Assembly (NCBI RefSeq): GCF_030123065.1
Contig: NZ_CP126093.1
Span: 2,732,001 to 2,796,000, forward strand
Length of the DNA: 64,000 bases
Direction: 5' to 3'
DNA from: Neobacillus sp. DY30
Lineage (GTDB): Bacteria; Bacillota; Bacilli; Bacillales; Cytobacillaceae
In this document: piece after piece, positions 43,044 through 51,369 of the stretch
Position numbering within the stretch: position 1 is the first letter of the stretch
How the letters are laid out: every line of letters begins with the position of its first letter
The notes under the pieces: generated by a model
The model's database searches: none
Seen by the model: only the letters and a program-made list of their open reading frames with translations
Told to the model about the DNA's origin: nothing
Made by a program: the position numbers and the translations under genes

Positions 43044-43706
43044 ATGAACAAGGCAGAAAGAATTAAAAAGACGAGAGTTCCGGCTGTTGATCCGAAATTG
43101 GCAAAACGCCTGCCGCCTGGACAGGCATTAACCGAACGTTTCCCGATTCTCCATGAAGGAGACGTACCCGTGTACGATATGGATAAATGGGATTTAAAAG
43201 TGTTTGGTGAAGTGGACAAAGAGGCTGTTCTATCTTATGAACAAATCAAACAAATGCCACAGACAACCATCAATGTCGACATACACTGTGTAACGCGCTG
43301 GTCTCGTTTTGACAATGGCTTTGCCGGTGTCAAATTCAGTGATTTTCTTAAGGAAATTGGTGTGACTCCTAAAAGTAAATATGTAATGCTGCATGGTGAT
43401 TATGATTATACCGCTAATATTGCTTTAGAGGATCTGCTCAATGAGGATGTTATCTTGGCACACTCCTTTGAAGGAGAACCGTTAACAGCTAAGCATGGCT
43501 GGCCGCTGCGACTGGTTGTACCGCATCTATATTTTTGGAAAAGTGTAAAATGGATCCGCGGTATTGAGTTTATTGACGAAAATCAGCCAGGGTTCTGGGA
43601 GCAAAACGGTTTTCATATTAATGGTGATCCGTTTAAAGAAGAAAGATTCTTAGGAGAAGACCTGCCAATACCAGAAGATGAATGGGAGCGAAAAGACTTT
43701 GACTAA
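43044..43706 (+). CDS. yuiH: SUOX-fold molybdopterin oxidoreductase (YuiH-like)
   Basis: 220 residues, cytosolic. The oxidoreductase molybdopterin-binding (sulfite oxidase-like) domain covers most of it: LPPGQALTERFPILHEGDVP, DMDKWDLKVFGEV, then INVDIHCVTRWSRFDN, where Cys is the Mo ligand, and HGWPLRLVVPHLYFWKSVKWIRGIEFID. No Tat signal, unlike periplasmic MsrP. Members oxidise sulfite or reduce S- and N-oxides; this protein's substrate is unknown. Inside an S-box operon a sulfoxide role (methionine or thio-nucleoside S-oxides) is attractive but is inference. Confidence 0.85.
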   Translation: MNKAERIKKTRVPAVDPKLAKRLPPGQALTERFPILHEGDVPVYDMDKWDLKVFGEVDKEAVLSYEQIKQMPQTTINVDIHCVTRWSRFDNGFAGVKFSDFLKEIGVTPKSKYVMLHGDYDYTANIALEDLLNEDVILAHSFEGEPLTAKHGWPLRLVVPHLYFWKSVKWIRGIEFIDENQPGFWEQNGFHINGDPFKEERFLGEDLPIPEDEWERKDFD

Positions 43707-44427
43707 ACAATTGCCAAATTTAAAATTAACATCAGATATCCTGCCGGAACGTGTTCTTGTATGCGGAGATCCTGGTCGTGCGAAAATTATTTCAGAGTTA
43801 TTGGATAATCCTGTCCTACTTGCACAAAACCGTGAGTATCACACATACAGCGGCAGCTGGAAAGGACGTCAGGTAGCAGTTGTCAGCCATGGCGTTGGAG
43901 CACCTGGTGCAGCAGTATGTTTTGAAGAATTGATAATGGGCGGGGTACAGTCAATCATTCGAGTTGGGACAGCTGGCTCTTATCAAAAAGAGGTTACACC
44001 TGGAAGTTTGGTCGTTAGCACCGCAGCTGTCAGCTGTGATGGATTAACAAAACAAATTGTCCCTCCTGGATTCCCAGCCGTTGCAGACCGCAAAATCATC
44101 GAGGCATTAGTGGAAGCTTCGGGTACAGCTGGAAGCGACATTCCTTTAACAGAGGGGATCACCCTGACACTCGATGCCTTTTATTCGGGAGTACTCGAAT
44201 TTCCACACCAGCTTTATAAAAAGGCGGGTGTTGTAGCTGTCGACATGGAAAACTCCGCTTTATTTGTTATTGCCGCATTAAAAGGGGTAAAAGCCGGAGC
44301 GATCATGGCGATTGACGGTTATGCGGACGCCGAGCTTCGTGATGAATACAATCCACACAATGACTTGGTTTCTAGCGCGGTAGAAGCGGAAATGAAAATA
44401 GCTTTAGATGCGATTGTATCGTTATAA
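43678..44427 (+). CDS. Nucleoside phosphorylase (NP-I family, uridine phosphorylase-like)
   Basis: About 242-249 residues. ERVLVCGDPGRAKIISELLD is the phosphate loop, EYHTYSGSWKGRQVAVVSHGVGAPGAAVCFEELI and VQSIIRVGTAGSYQ complete the site, and VVAVDMENSALFVIAALKGVKAGAIMAIDGYAD holds the DMEN ribose-binding motif. It splits nucleosides with phosphate to base and ribose-1-phosphate. It overlaps the yuiH-like gene; TTG 43699 (TKQLPNLK) has GGGAGCG at good spacing, and ATG 43678 is the longer alternative. In context it would process the imported nucleoside. A terminator follows. Confidence 0.85.
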   Translation: MNGSEKTLTKQLPNLKLTSDILPERVLVCGDPGRAKIISELLDNPVLLAQNREYHTYSGSWKGRQVAVVSHGVGAPGAAVCFEELIMGGVQSIIRVGTAGSYQKEVTPGSLVVSTAAVSCDGLTKQIVPPGFPAVADRKIIEALVEASGTAGSDIPLTEGITLTLDAFYSGVLEFPHQLYKKAGVVAVDMENSALFVIAALKGVKAGAIMAIDGYADAELRDEYNPHNDLVSSAVEAEMKIALDAIVSL

Positions 44428-44444
44428 AGGTCAACGGAAACCGT

Positions 44445-44470
44445 GGGATGGGTAAAACCATCCCTTTTCT
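44445..44470 (+). terminator. Terminator of the S-box operon
   Basis: GGGATGG / CCATCCC stem with TTTTCTTTG. It directly precedes copy B of the palindromic element. Confidence 0.82.
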
Positions 44471-44483
44471 TTGTTTTAGGTTT

Positions 44484-44729
44484 ATTTTCGTGTAGTGCTG
44501 AGAATTAATAGGCGGAGAATTTCCGGCTAATGTTTATAGAGGCAGCTTAAGAAGCAGATATAAGCGGAGATATTCCGGTTAACTGCTTTAAAAAAGACAA
44601 AATCCCAAGGATTTAGATTCAATAAGCGGAAAAACTCCGCCTATTTTTAAGGAAATATGGGTATTTCCGAAGATAAACGGAAATTCTCCGCTTATTTCCA
44701 AACAAATCAACATTCAGTTTTAACAGAGC
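44484..44729. repeat. MITE-like palindromic element, copy B (inverted, truncated)
   Basis: The reverse complement of copy A (6137-6388) with high identity, including the end sequence ATCAACATTCAGTTTTAACA before GAGC and the four 23-bp units (ATAGGCGGAGAATTTCCGGCTAA, ATAAGCGGAGATATTCCGG, ATAAGCGGAAAAACTCCGC, ATAAACGGAAATTCTCCGC in order on this strand or its complement). The distal terminal repeat present in copy A (about 22 bp) is missing or diverged here, where it abuts the operon terminator. Confidence 0.8.
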
Positions 44730-44823
44730 CTTGTTTTAATAAAAATTTTTCTAGTGCCAAGTAACGGTTATTTGAGATAATATTTGCATGTGTTTATTTT
44801 TAGGGTGAATGGATGGCGAAAAC

Positions 44824-45753
44824 ATGAAATCAAATACGTTTTATTATTTAGGATTAATTTTTGTATCGATTGTTTGGGGAATCAATTTTGGGGTTTCACG
44901 GTGGGCAATGGACGTGTTTCCTGCCGAGGTGTTTGTATTTCTCCGATTTGGGCTGGCGTTGCCTGTCTTATTTATTATTTTAAAGTGGACAGAAGGCAGT
45001 GTAAAAGTGGAGAAGCGTGATTTGCTGACACTCGCGGCTATTGGGTTGATCGGCGTGACGGCTTTAGAGATCATGGTTATGTACTCTATCAAATATACAA
45101 CTCTTGCAAATGCCTCTTTATTAAATGTTGCACCTTGGCCGATTTTTGCTGCTCTTTTTGCACCATTATTTACTCGTGAAAGAATAAGCGTAAGAGTGGC
45201 AACTGGCGGATTTATTGCTTTAATCGGGGTAACGTTGATTATCCTAGGGGGAAAAGATGGCTTTGACCTCAGTTCTAAATATATGATAGGAAACTACATT
45301 GCTTTAGGTATCAGCTTAATTGGTGCATTATTCAATTTGGCATGCATGCCGCTGATGAAGAAATACTCACCTCTGCGTGTAACCACATGGTACGTCTTGT
45401 TTGGTTCACTGTTTTTATTACCGTTTACCCTTGATAAATGGAGCAATATCCAATGGGGGAATCTCTCTATCATTACGTGGGGAGCCGTTGCGTATAATGT
45501 ATTGCTTTGCACTGTCGCTGCCTTTGTTATCTGGAATATCTGCATGAAGCACGTGGGCGCAGCCAAAGCCAATTTCTTTCGCTATTTCGTACCAGCGGCC
45601 GCTGCTGTCGCGGGTGCTTTATTTTTTAATGAAGCAATTTGGATTACACAAATTGTTGGAGGATTAGTTATTGTTCTTGGTTTAGTTTGGATTGGAACGG
45701 AGAGAAAACAGCAAATCCCACCGATTATGAAAATCTCAAATTCTAATAGATAA
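44824..45753 (+). CDS. EamA-family (DMT) transporter
   Basis: About 309 residues with ten membrane helices in two EamA repeats: YYLGLIFVSIVWGINFGVSRWAMDVFPAEVFVFLRFGLALPVLF and YMIGNYIALGISLIGALFNLACMPLMKKYSPLRVTTWYVLFGSL. Typical DMT drug/metabolite exporter (RhaT/YdcZ-like group); substrate unknown, although amino-acid or purine export is common. ATG 44809 (MDGEN) is an in-frame alternative. A terminator follows. Confidence 0.85.
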   Translation: MKSNTFYYLGLIFVSIVWGINFGVSRWAMDVFPAEVFVFLRFGLALPVLFIILKWTEGSVKVEKRDLLTLAAIGLIGVTALEIMVMYSIKYTTLANASLLNVAPWPIFAALFAPLFTRERISVRVATGGFIALIGVTLIILGGKDGFDLSSKYMIGNYIALGISLIGALFNLACMPLMKKYSPLRVTTWYVLFGSLFLLPFTLDKWSNIQWGNLSIITWGAVAYNVLLCTVAAFVIWNICMKHVGAAKANFFRYFVPAAAAVAGALFFNEAIWITQIVGGLVIVLGLVWIGTERKQQIPPIMKISNSNR

Positions 45754-45767
45754 AAATAATCACTTCA

Positions 45768-45802
45768 TGAAAGGCTCGGTCTTCATTGGACCAAGCCTTT
45801 CA
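45768..45802. terminator. Bidirectional terminator
   Basis: TGAAAGGCTCGGTC / GGACCAAGCCTTTCA stem between the convergent EamA and hydrolase genes. Confidence 0.82.
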
Positions 45803-45822
45803 GTGTACCTCGATACAATTTT

Positions 45823-46749
45823 TTACGCAATAGAGTGAATCCAGTCGGAAATGTCATTGATGACTTGTTGATCTACATTTTGAGCAACTTTATACTCTTT
45901 TTGTACTTTTAAAATATTTCCATAAATCGAAGGCATAAACAAATGATTTAAGTTCGGATAAAGTTTAAATGTTACATTGCGTTTCTCCACCAATATTTTC
46001 TTATAACTCTCGAAATCTTCTTCAACCTTTGCTTGAACATCTTTTTCTCCTTGTAAAATCAATACAGGTTTATCCAAATTACGCAGATAATTACTGGATG
46101 GATGTTCGCCCATTTCTTTGAAATAGTAAGCTCTAACGTTGCCAAGTACTTTGGTTGACTTTGCTTCTTCATCCGTTAGATTGTATATATTTTCAAACTT
46201 GTGCGATAATGATGCTATTTGTTTTCTCGCAATCATTTTTAAAAACCAATTCAATGAATCTAAAAGATCATCATTTTGAGACAACATTATTTCCTCAAGT
46301 TTTCTTGGAGAACCAGCCATCAAAATCAATCCTGCAAAATCGCCGCCTTCCGCATCAATTCGTGGTGCTAACATACCTCCAAAACTATGACCGATAATAA
46401 ATATTTTGTTTGAATCAATCCGTGAATCTTTCCGTAATAGTTCAGCTGCAAGAATGGCATCTTCAATGGTTTCTTCTTTCACTGATAATCCAGTATTATC
46501 TTTCATTTTTTTCCCATATTTAAATGTTCTCTTGTCATAACGAAGAACGGCAATTCCGTTTTCCGATAAACCTTCAGCAAGGTCTTTAAATAGGTACGTA
46601 TTCCCAGCTTTAGAATCCATATTCCCGGGCCCTGAGCCATGAACCAATATGACACCAGGAATCAATCCGGCCGCTTTATTTGGGATGCTTAATATCCCAT
46701 TAAGTGGAAAGGTGGTTCCAGCACCTATTACAATTTTTTCATCTGCCAT
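45823..46749 (-). CDS. Alpha/beta hydrolase (dienelactone hydrolase/esterase-like)
   Basis: 308 residues. HGSGPGNMDS forms the oxyanion loop, GHSFGG (nucleophile S122) the elbow, GEKDVQ the acid, and NLNHLF the catalytic His. The N-terminal LNGILSIPNKAAGLIPGVILVHG is typical of the YqkD/YfhR-like esterase group acting on small esters. No signal peptide. TTGGGGGT precedes the ATG. Confidence 0.85.
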   Translation of the reverse strand: MADEKIVIGAGTTFPLNGILSIPNKAAGLIPGVILVHGSGPGNMDSKAGNTYLFKDLAEGLSENGIAVLRYDKRTFKYGKKMKDNTGLSVKEETIEDAILAAELLRKDSRIDSNKIFIIGHSFGGMLAPRIDAEGGDFAGLILMAGSPRKLEEIMLSQNDDLLDSLNWFLKMIARKQIASLSHKFENIYNLTDEEAKSTKVLGNVRAYYFKEMGEHPSSNYLRNLDKPVLILQGEKDVQAKVEEDFESYKKILVEKRNVTFKLYPNLNHLFMPSIYGNILKVQKEYKVAQNVDQQVINDISDWIHSIA

Positions 46750-46928
46750 TTTTTTACCCCCAATTCAGTTACCTCTTACCTTCGGACCTTATTATGTATA
46801 TCTAGTTAAAATTTCCTATCTTTTATTTTATTCTAGGTATTTTCCAAAAAGTCCTTTTTTACGGTTATGTTAAGGAGTTTTTATAGATATGAGGGCTAGA
46901 GAGGGGTAGGTAAATATAAATAAAGGTA

Positions 46929-46957
46929 TCGACAGATTAATAGGAAAAGTGTAAAAT
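46929..46957 (+). promoter_or_regulatory. Sigma-A promoter of the preQ1-controlled gene
   Basis: TCGACA, 17 bp, TAAAAT, ending about 35 nt before the preQ1 aptamer. Confidence 0.6.
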
Positions 46958-46990
46958 AAGAAAATCTTAATAAAAAATCCGCTCACTGCG

Positions 46991-47027
46991 GTCGAGGTTG
47001 TAGCACCCCTCGCTAAAAAAACTAAGA
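46991..47027 (+). ncRNA. preQ1-I riboswitch aptamer
   Basis: CGAGG / CCTCG P1 stem, loop TTGTAGCAC, and an A-rich tail AAAAAAACTAAG that forms the pseudoknot match the preQ1-I consensus GAGGTTC-TAGC-ACCCTC-AAAAAACTAA. The downstream gene is a VUT-family (queuosine precursor) transporter, which agrees with preQ1 sensing. Confidence 0.88.
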
Positions 47028-47031
47028 TGAA

Positions 47032-47062
47032 GCGGCATTTCTCTTAGAGGTGCTGTTTTTTT
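47032..47062 (+). terminator. preQ1 riboswitch terminator
   Basis: CGGCATTTC / GAGGTGCTG stem with wobble pairs, followed by T7. An outer pairing CTAAGATGAA (47022-47031) with TTCATCTTAG (47067-47076) encloses it and competes for the CTAA strand of the pseudoknot. Confidence 0.7.
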
Positions 47063-47100
47063 ATTTTTCATCTTAGATTGTAAAGGGAGAGTGTTTTTTT

Positions 47101-47637
47101 GTGAGAATACTATTGTATTTAGTTTCAATCGTTACTGCTAACGTTGTGACAGCAGCATTCGCACCATTAACGATGGGTATGTTCATCGTTCCAATGGGAA
47201 CATTTCTAATCGGGGCAACATTTATTTTCCGTGATTTAGTTCAAAACAAGTATGGAAGAAAGAAAACATATATGTTTATCGGATTAGCACTGTTATTATC
47301 CGCAGTCGTTTCATCCATTTTAGGCGACACCCTAATTATTGTTTTAGCATCTGCAGTTACATTCGCGATAGCAGAAACAACTGATACAGAAATTTATTCA
47401 AGACTAAAATTGCCAATGAGTTTACGTGTTCTTTACAGCGGTATTGTTGGGGGAATCTTGGACTCAGCGATTTTCGTGGTTCTTGGTCTGAGTCCGTTAG
47501 GTGCAAACTTCCTGCCTTGGGAAGCCGTTCCGGCAGCAATCTTAGGTCAAGTGATTGTTAAAACGATTATTCAAGGAATTGCAGCCCTTATTATTCACCA
47601 AACGAATAACATGAGCAAAAATACAGTTGCAAATTAA
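47101..47637 (+). CDS. VUT-family queuosine-precursor transporter (YhhQ-like)
   Basis: 178 residues with a GTG start and AAAGGGAG 10 nt upstream. About six helices; FAPLTMGMFIVPMGTFLIGATFIFRDLVQNKYGRKKTYMFIGLALLLSAV is the VUT (DUF165) signature. Members take up preQ0, preQ1 or queuine, which are precursors of the tRNA base queuosine. The preQ1-I riboswitch directly upstream is strong functional support. Confidence 0.9.
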   Translation: MRILLYLVSIVTANVVTAAFAPLTMGMFIVPMGTFLIGATFIFRDLVQNKYGRKKTYMFIGLALLLSAVVSSILGDTLIIVLASAVTFAIAETTDTEIYSRLKLPMSLRVLYSGIVGGILDSAIFVVLGLSPLGANFLPWEAVPAAILGQVIVKTIIQGIAALIIHQTNNMSKNTVAN

Positions 47638-47640
47638 AGT

Positions 47641-47680
47641 AAAGCCCCAAACTCAATTAGTCGAGTTTGGGGTTTTTAAT
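47641..47680 (+). terminator. Terminator after the VUT gene
   Basis: AAAGCCCCAAACTC / GAGTTTGGGGTTTTT stem. Confidence 0.9.
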
Positions 47681-47754
47681 TAATCATAGTCCGGACTATG
47701 ATAGTCATATATTCTTATTATCCTTGAAAACTGAGAAAAGAGGTGTTTGTTATC

Positions 47755-48462
47755 ATGTTTTCTGTTACCGGAATGCAGACTTTCACATTCTTTTCAATGC
47801 CTCATGTTATGGCGTTTTGTCTTTTTTTTCTAACCTGTTTTCTATTTATCTACTACAGAAAAAGTCTTAAATCATATCAGACCATTATTAAATGGACCTT
47901 ATTTACAACATTAGTCCTTTGTGAAGTTTCCTTTCATTTGTGGTTAATTCTAACGAACCAGTGGGAAGTGGGCGACCTCCCGTTACAGCTTTGTTCATTG
48001 AGTACTTTTTTATCATTGTTCTTATTTTTAAAGCACAATCAAAAAGTGTTTAACCTCTTATTTTTCATTGGACTTCTTCCTGCGATATTAAGTATGGTCA
48101 CACCGGACATCGTCTACCAATTTCCTCATTTTCGATTCATAAAATATTTCCTTCATCATTCCGCCATCCCACTAGCTGTTTTGTACTTTATCCTTTTTGA
48201 AGGGTACAGAGTTCCTAGAAAAGCTGTGATCACTAGCTATCTTACGTTGAATGTGATAGCTGTACCAATATTTTTCATCAATATATGGTTAAACACCAAC
48301 TTCTTCTTTTTAGCAAGCCCTTCGGAAACAGAAACCTTACTATCCTTTTTCGGCAGTGGAATTATGTATTATATTAGTCTAGAAATAGCCGCAATTATTG
48401 TATTTATCATTACGTATATTCCGATGGGAATTTTACAAAGGAAAGAGCAGCGTGTTGAATGA
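47755..48462 (+). CDS. YwaF/TIGR02206-family membrane protein
   Basis: About 235 residues with seven membrane helices: SMPHVMAFCLFFLTCFLFIYYRK, SFHLWLILTNQWEVGDLPLQLCSLSTFLSLFLFL and the FPHFRFIKYFLHHSAIPLAVLYFILFEGY block are typical of the TIGR02206 membrane family, whose function is unknown. ATG 47755 follows AGAGGTG; a GTG at 47743 is in frame. The tandem repeat array begins right after its stop. Confidence 0.75.
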   Translation: MFSVTGMQTFTFFSMPHVMAFCLFFLTCFLFIYYRKSLKSYQTIIKWTLFTTLVLCEVSFHLWLILTNQWEVGDLPLQLCSLSTFLSLFLFLKHNQKVFNLLFFIGLLPAILSMVTPDIVYQFPHFRFIKYFLHHSAIPLAVLYFILFEGYRVPRKAVITSYLTLNVIAVPIFFINIWLNTNFFFLASPSETETLLSFFGSGIMYYISLEIAAIIVFIITYIPMGILQRKEQRVE

Positions 48463-48480
48463 CAAGGTGTACATTTAGGT

Positions 48481-48895
48481 AAAACCGTACAGGTATTTAT
48501 GAGAAACCGTACTGTTTTTACGAAAACCGTACAGTGTTTATGAAAAACTGTACAGTTTCTACGAGAAACCGTACAGTTTCTACGAGAAACCATACAGTTT
48601 TTACGAGAAACCGAACAGTTTTTACGAAAACCGTACAGTTTTTACGAGAAACCGAACAGTTTTTACGAAAACCTTAGAGTTTCTACGAAAACCGTACAGT
48701 TTTTACGAAAACCTTAGAGTTTCTACGAAAACCGTACAGTTTTTACGAGAAACCGTACAGTTTTTACGAGAAACCGTACAGTTTTTACGAGAAACCGTAC
48801 AGTTTTTACGAAAAACCGTACAGTTTTTACGAAAACCGTACAGTTTATACACAAAAGTGTACAGCTTCTACAAAAAACCATACAGGGTCAACAAT
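48481..48895. repeat. Tandem repeat array, about 20 units of 20-21 bp
   Basis: Consensus unit AAACCGTACAGTTTTTACGA(G). At least 17 units are clearly recognisable and three at the edges are diverged. The AAACCGTACAGTTT part is nearly self-complementary around GTAC. Two units share the variant AAACCTTAGAGTTTCTACGA, and two share CCGAACAG, suggesting local duplication. No unique spacers, so not CRISPR. The rest of the gap to 49038 is AT-rich with no gene. Confidence 0.9.
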
Positions 48896-49038
48896 TACCC
48901 CTAAAGTTTCCAAAAACCACCCCTAAAAGGTATAAATTTAAACTTATTTGTAAATAAAAGGAAAATACCTTCTCCTTCTCGAATAGTTTTACTAACAACA
49001 AGAACCTACAAAAACTTCTAATTAGGAGGAGGAGGCTA

Positions 49039-50532
49039 ATGACTAAAACAATTGTTGAAATCGCTTACGGAAAGCTACAGGGTGAACAAGTCAATGGTGT
49101 ATTTGCATGGAAGGGCATCCCATATGCAAAGCCGCCAGTAGGATCATTAAGGTTTCGTGCTCCAGAGCTGCCGGATTCTTGGGAAGGTATTCGGGACGCG
49201 ACCGCATTCTCACCAGTTGCGCCACAACCGCAGCGAGAAATCATGGAGTTTTTTGGTAATGACATCTCGAATATGAATGAAGATTGTCTTTACCTAAATG
49301 TATGGTCACCATGTGCAGATGATAAAAAGCGGCCGGTAATGGTTTGGATTCACGGCGGTGCTTTTGTATCTGGATCAGGGTCCAGCAGCTGGTATGACGG
49401 TACTTCATTTGCGGCGAACGGTGATGTAGTCGTCGTTACGATTAATTACCGATTAGGAATTTTAGGTTTCCTGCACCTAGGAGAAATTGGCGGGGAAGAA
49501 TACGCAACATCAGGAAATTGCGGCATTATGGATCAGGTAGCTGCATTACAATGGGTGCAGGAAAACATATCAGCATTTGGCGGTGATCCGAATAATGTAA
49601 CGGTATTTGGGGAATCTGCTGGGGCAATGAGCATTGGGGTTCTGCTTGGTTTTCCTTCAGCTCGAGGTCTATTTCATAAAGCAATACTCCAAAGTGGTGC
49701 TGCCGCTAATGTTCATTCCTCGGCAAAAGCAACTAAAATAGCTAGTCATCTTTTAGCGGCTTTACAAGTTGAACCCACGAATTTATCAAAATTAGAGCAA
49801 TTGCCAGTGGAGCAATTAATACAGGCCACAGACCTTGTACCACCAATGAGTTTAGGGCCGGTAATTGATGGTATTTCAATGCCTAGACATCCGGAAGAGG
49901 CAATCGCAGAAGAATCAGCAAAGGATGTCTCCATACTAATTGGGACTAACAAAGATGAATACAATATATTTAGTGTGTTTGATCCTGAATGGAAAAACGC
50001 CGATGAGACAAAGGTTACAAAGCTATTTGAAAAAACGTTTGGGCCACTGGTGCCAATTATTTCAAGTTACCTCGGAGGAAACAAGCCGCTCTCCCAAGTA
50101 CTTTATAACAAAATACTAACGATGAGTATCTTTACATATCCTGCACAAAAATTAACGGAACTGCAGGTGAAACAAGGTGCTCCTGTTTGGATGTATCGTT
50201 TTGATTGGGAAACACCGGTATTTGGCGGGGCGCTTAAATCTACCCACGCGTTAGAAATTCCATTTGTTTTTAATACACTCAATACACCAAATACGGAGAA
50301 CTTCACAGGAACATCCCCAGAACGTCAGTTGGTAGCAAACCAAATGCACCAGGCATGGATAAACTTTGCACATAATAGCAATCCAAATACAGAAATCCTT
50401 CCTGAATGGCCGAAATATAACCTGAATGAACGTTCAACGATGATTTTTAATATCGAAAGTGCTGTAGAAAACGATCCAAACCGTGAAGTGCGGATGATTT
50501 GGGAACAAGCAGCAATGATGATGAAATTTTAA
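49039..50532 (+). CDS. pnbA: Type B carboxylesterase (para-nitrobenzyl esterase-like)
   Basis: 497 residues, the family size. The oxyanion hole is HGGAF (105-109), and the nucleophile elbow GESAG has S193. The acid lies in TNKDEYN (about E311) and the base in STHALEIPF (about H403). The N-terminal GKLQGEQVNGVFAWKGIPYAKPPVGSLRF is the type B carboxylesterase block. Cytosolic, active on small aryl and alkyl esters. TAGGAGGAGGAGG precedes the ATG. Confidence 0.92.
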   Translation: MTKTIVEIAYGKLQGEQVNGVFAWKGIPYAKPPVGSLRFRAPELPDSWEGIRDATAFSPVAPQPQREIMEFFGNDISNMNEDCLYLNVWSPCADDKKRPVMVWIHGGAFVSGSGSSSWYDGTSFAANGDVVVVTINYRLGILGFLHLGEIGGEEYATSGNCGIMDQVAALQWVQENISAFGGDPNNVTVFGESAGAMSIGVLLGFPSARGLFHKAILQSGAAANVHSSAKATKIASHLLAALQVEPTNLSKLEQLPVEQLIQATDLVPPMSLGPVIDGISMPRHPEEAIAEESAKDVSILIGTNKDEYNIFSVFDPEWKNADETKVTKLFEKTFGPLVPIISSYLGGNKPLSQVLYNKILTMSIFTYPAQKLTELQVKQGAPVWMYRFDWETPVFGGALKSTHALEIPFVFNTLNTPNTENFTGTSPERQLVANQMHQAWINFAHNSNPNTEILPEWPKYNLNERSTMIFNIESAVENDPNREVRMIWEQAAMMMKF

Positions 50533-50573
50533 AAGAGGTGCCAGGCACCATCCACTATAAATAGCGTCTTGCC

Positions 50574-50607
50574 AAAACTCTCTTCAAAAATAGAAGGGAG
50601 TTTTGTT
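50574..50607 (+). terminator. Terminator after pnbA
   Basis: AAAACTC-CTTC / GAAGGGAGTTTT stem. A GTGCCAGGCACC repeat half lies between the stop codon and this hairpin (50538-50549). Confidence 0.75.
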
Positions 50608-50706
50608 TAGTTAATCCTTCATTTTCATGTATAGTAGAGGAGTACATAAAAAGAAAATACTTGTTCCCAACAAAGATTTTCAAAAATAAATCGAAAGGCT
50701 GATGAT

Positions 50707-51369
50707 ATGAAGGTTGCTATTTTTGATTTTGATGGAACATTATTTCCTGAAGAGACTTTCCCGCTTTTAATGAGTCATTTAAAGAAACATCCTGTCCACT
50801 TTCAAAAGTACCGTAAATTCTTTCTCAGAATCCTGCCGGTTTACATTGCATACAAATGTAAACTTTACCCTGAACAAAATATGAAAGAGTACTCGATGTG
50901 GTCGTATCTAGCGGCTTTTGGTTCTTCATCGAAAACAGAAATTGATGAGTTTTTTTCTCAAATTGGCGGGATGATGAGTCGAAACTTGAGTCTTGATATG
51001 TTAAATCGACTGGAACAGCATAAAAAAGATGGATATTATACCATGCTGGTTTCAGGAGCATATGAGCCGCTTCTGAATTCCGTTACGGAGGATGTTACTT
51101 TTGATTGCATCATTGGAAGCAGGATTCCGTACGAGGATGAAAAATTATCTAAGAACACTTCTATCCATTATATTTATGGTGAAAGAAAGAGAGAATTCAT
51201 CAATGCTCATCTTTCAAATACCGAAGTGGATTGGCAAAACAGCTTTGCATATGGAGACAGTTACAGTGATTTAAATGTACTCGAGTTAGTTGGAAATCCT
51301 GTGGCTGTGAACCCAGAACCTCGTCTTTTAGAAATTGCACATGACAAAAGATGGGAAATCATTTCGTAA
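50707..51369 (+). CDS. HAD-superfamily phosphatase (SerB-like HAD-IB)
   Basis: 220 residues. DFDGT (D7, D9) is motif I, TMLVSGA motif II, KREF motif III and FAYGDSYSDLNVLE motif IV. A helical cap (about 15-85) is typical of HAD-IB phosphoserine-phosphatase relatives. Substrate unknown. AAGGCTGATG lies before the ATG. The next 320 bp have no gene but contain two SaiR-type operators. Confidence 0.85.
   Translation: MKVAIFDFDGTLFPEETFPLLMSHLKKHPVHFQKYRKFFLRILPVYIAYKCKLYPEQNMKEYSMWSYLAAFGSSSKTEIDEFFSQIGGMMSRNLSLDMLNRLEQHKKDGYYTMLVSGAYEPLLNSVTEDVTFDCIIGSRIPYEDEKLSKNTSIHYIYGERKREFINAHLSNTEVDWQNSFAYGDSYSDLNVLELVGNPVAVNPEPRLLEIAHDKRWEIIS

Noticed and set aside
48369..48593. Minus-strand frame with repeated NCTV motifs
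   Set aside because: It is a by-product of the tandem repeat and the end of the YwaF-like gene, with no ribosome site.
48481..48895. CRISPR array
   Set aside because: Units are contiguous without unique spacers, and no cas gene is present.
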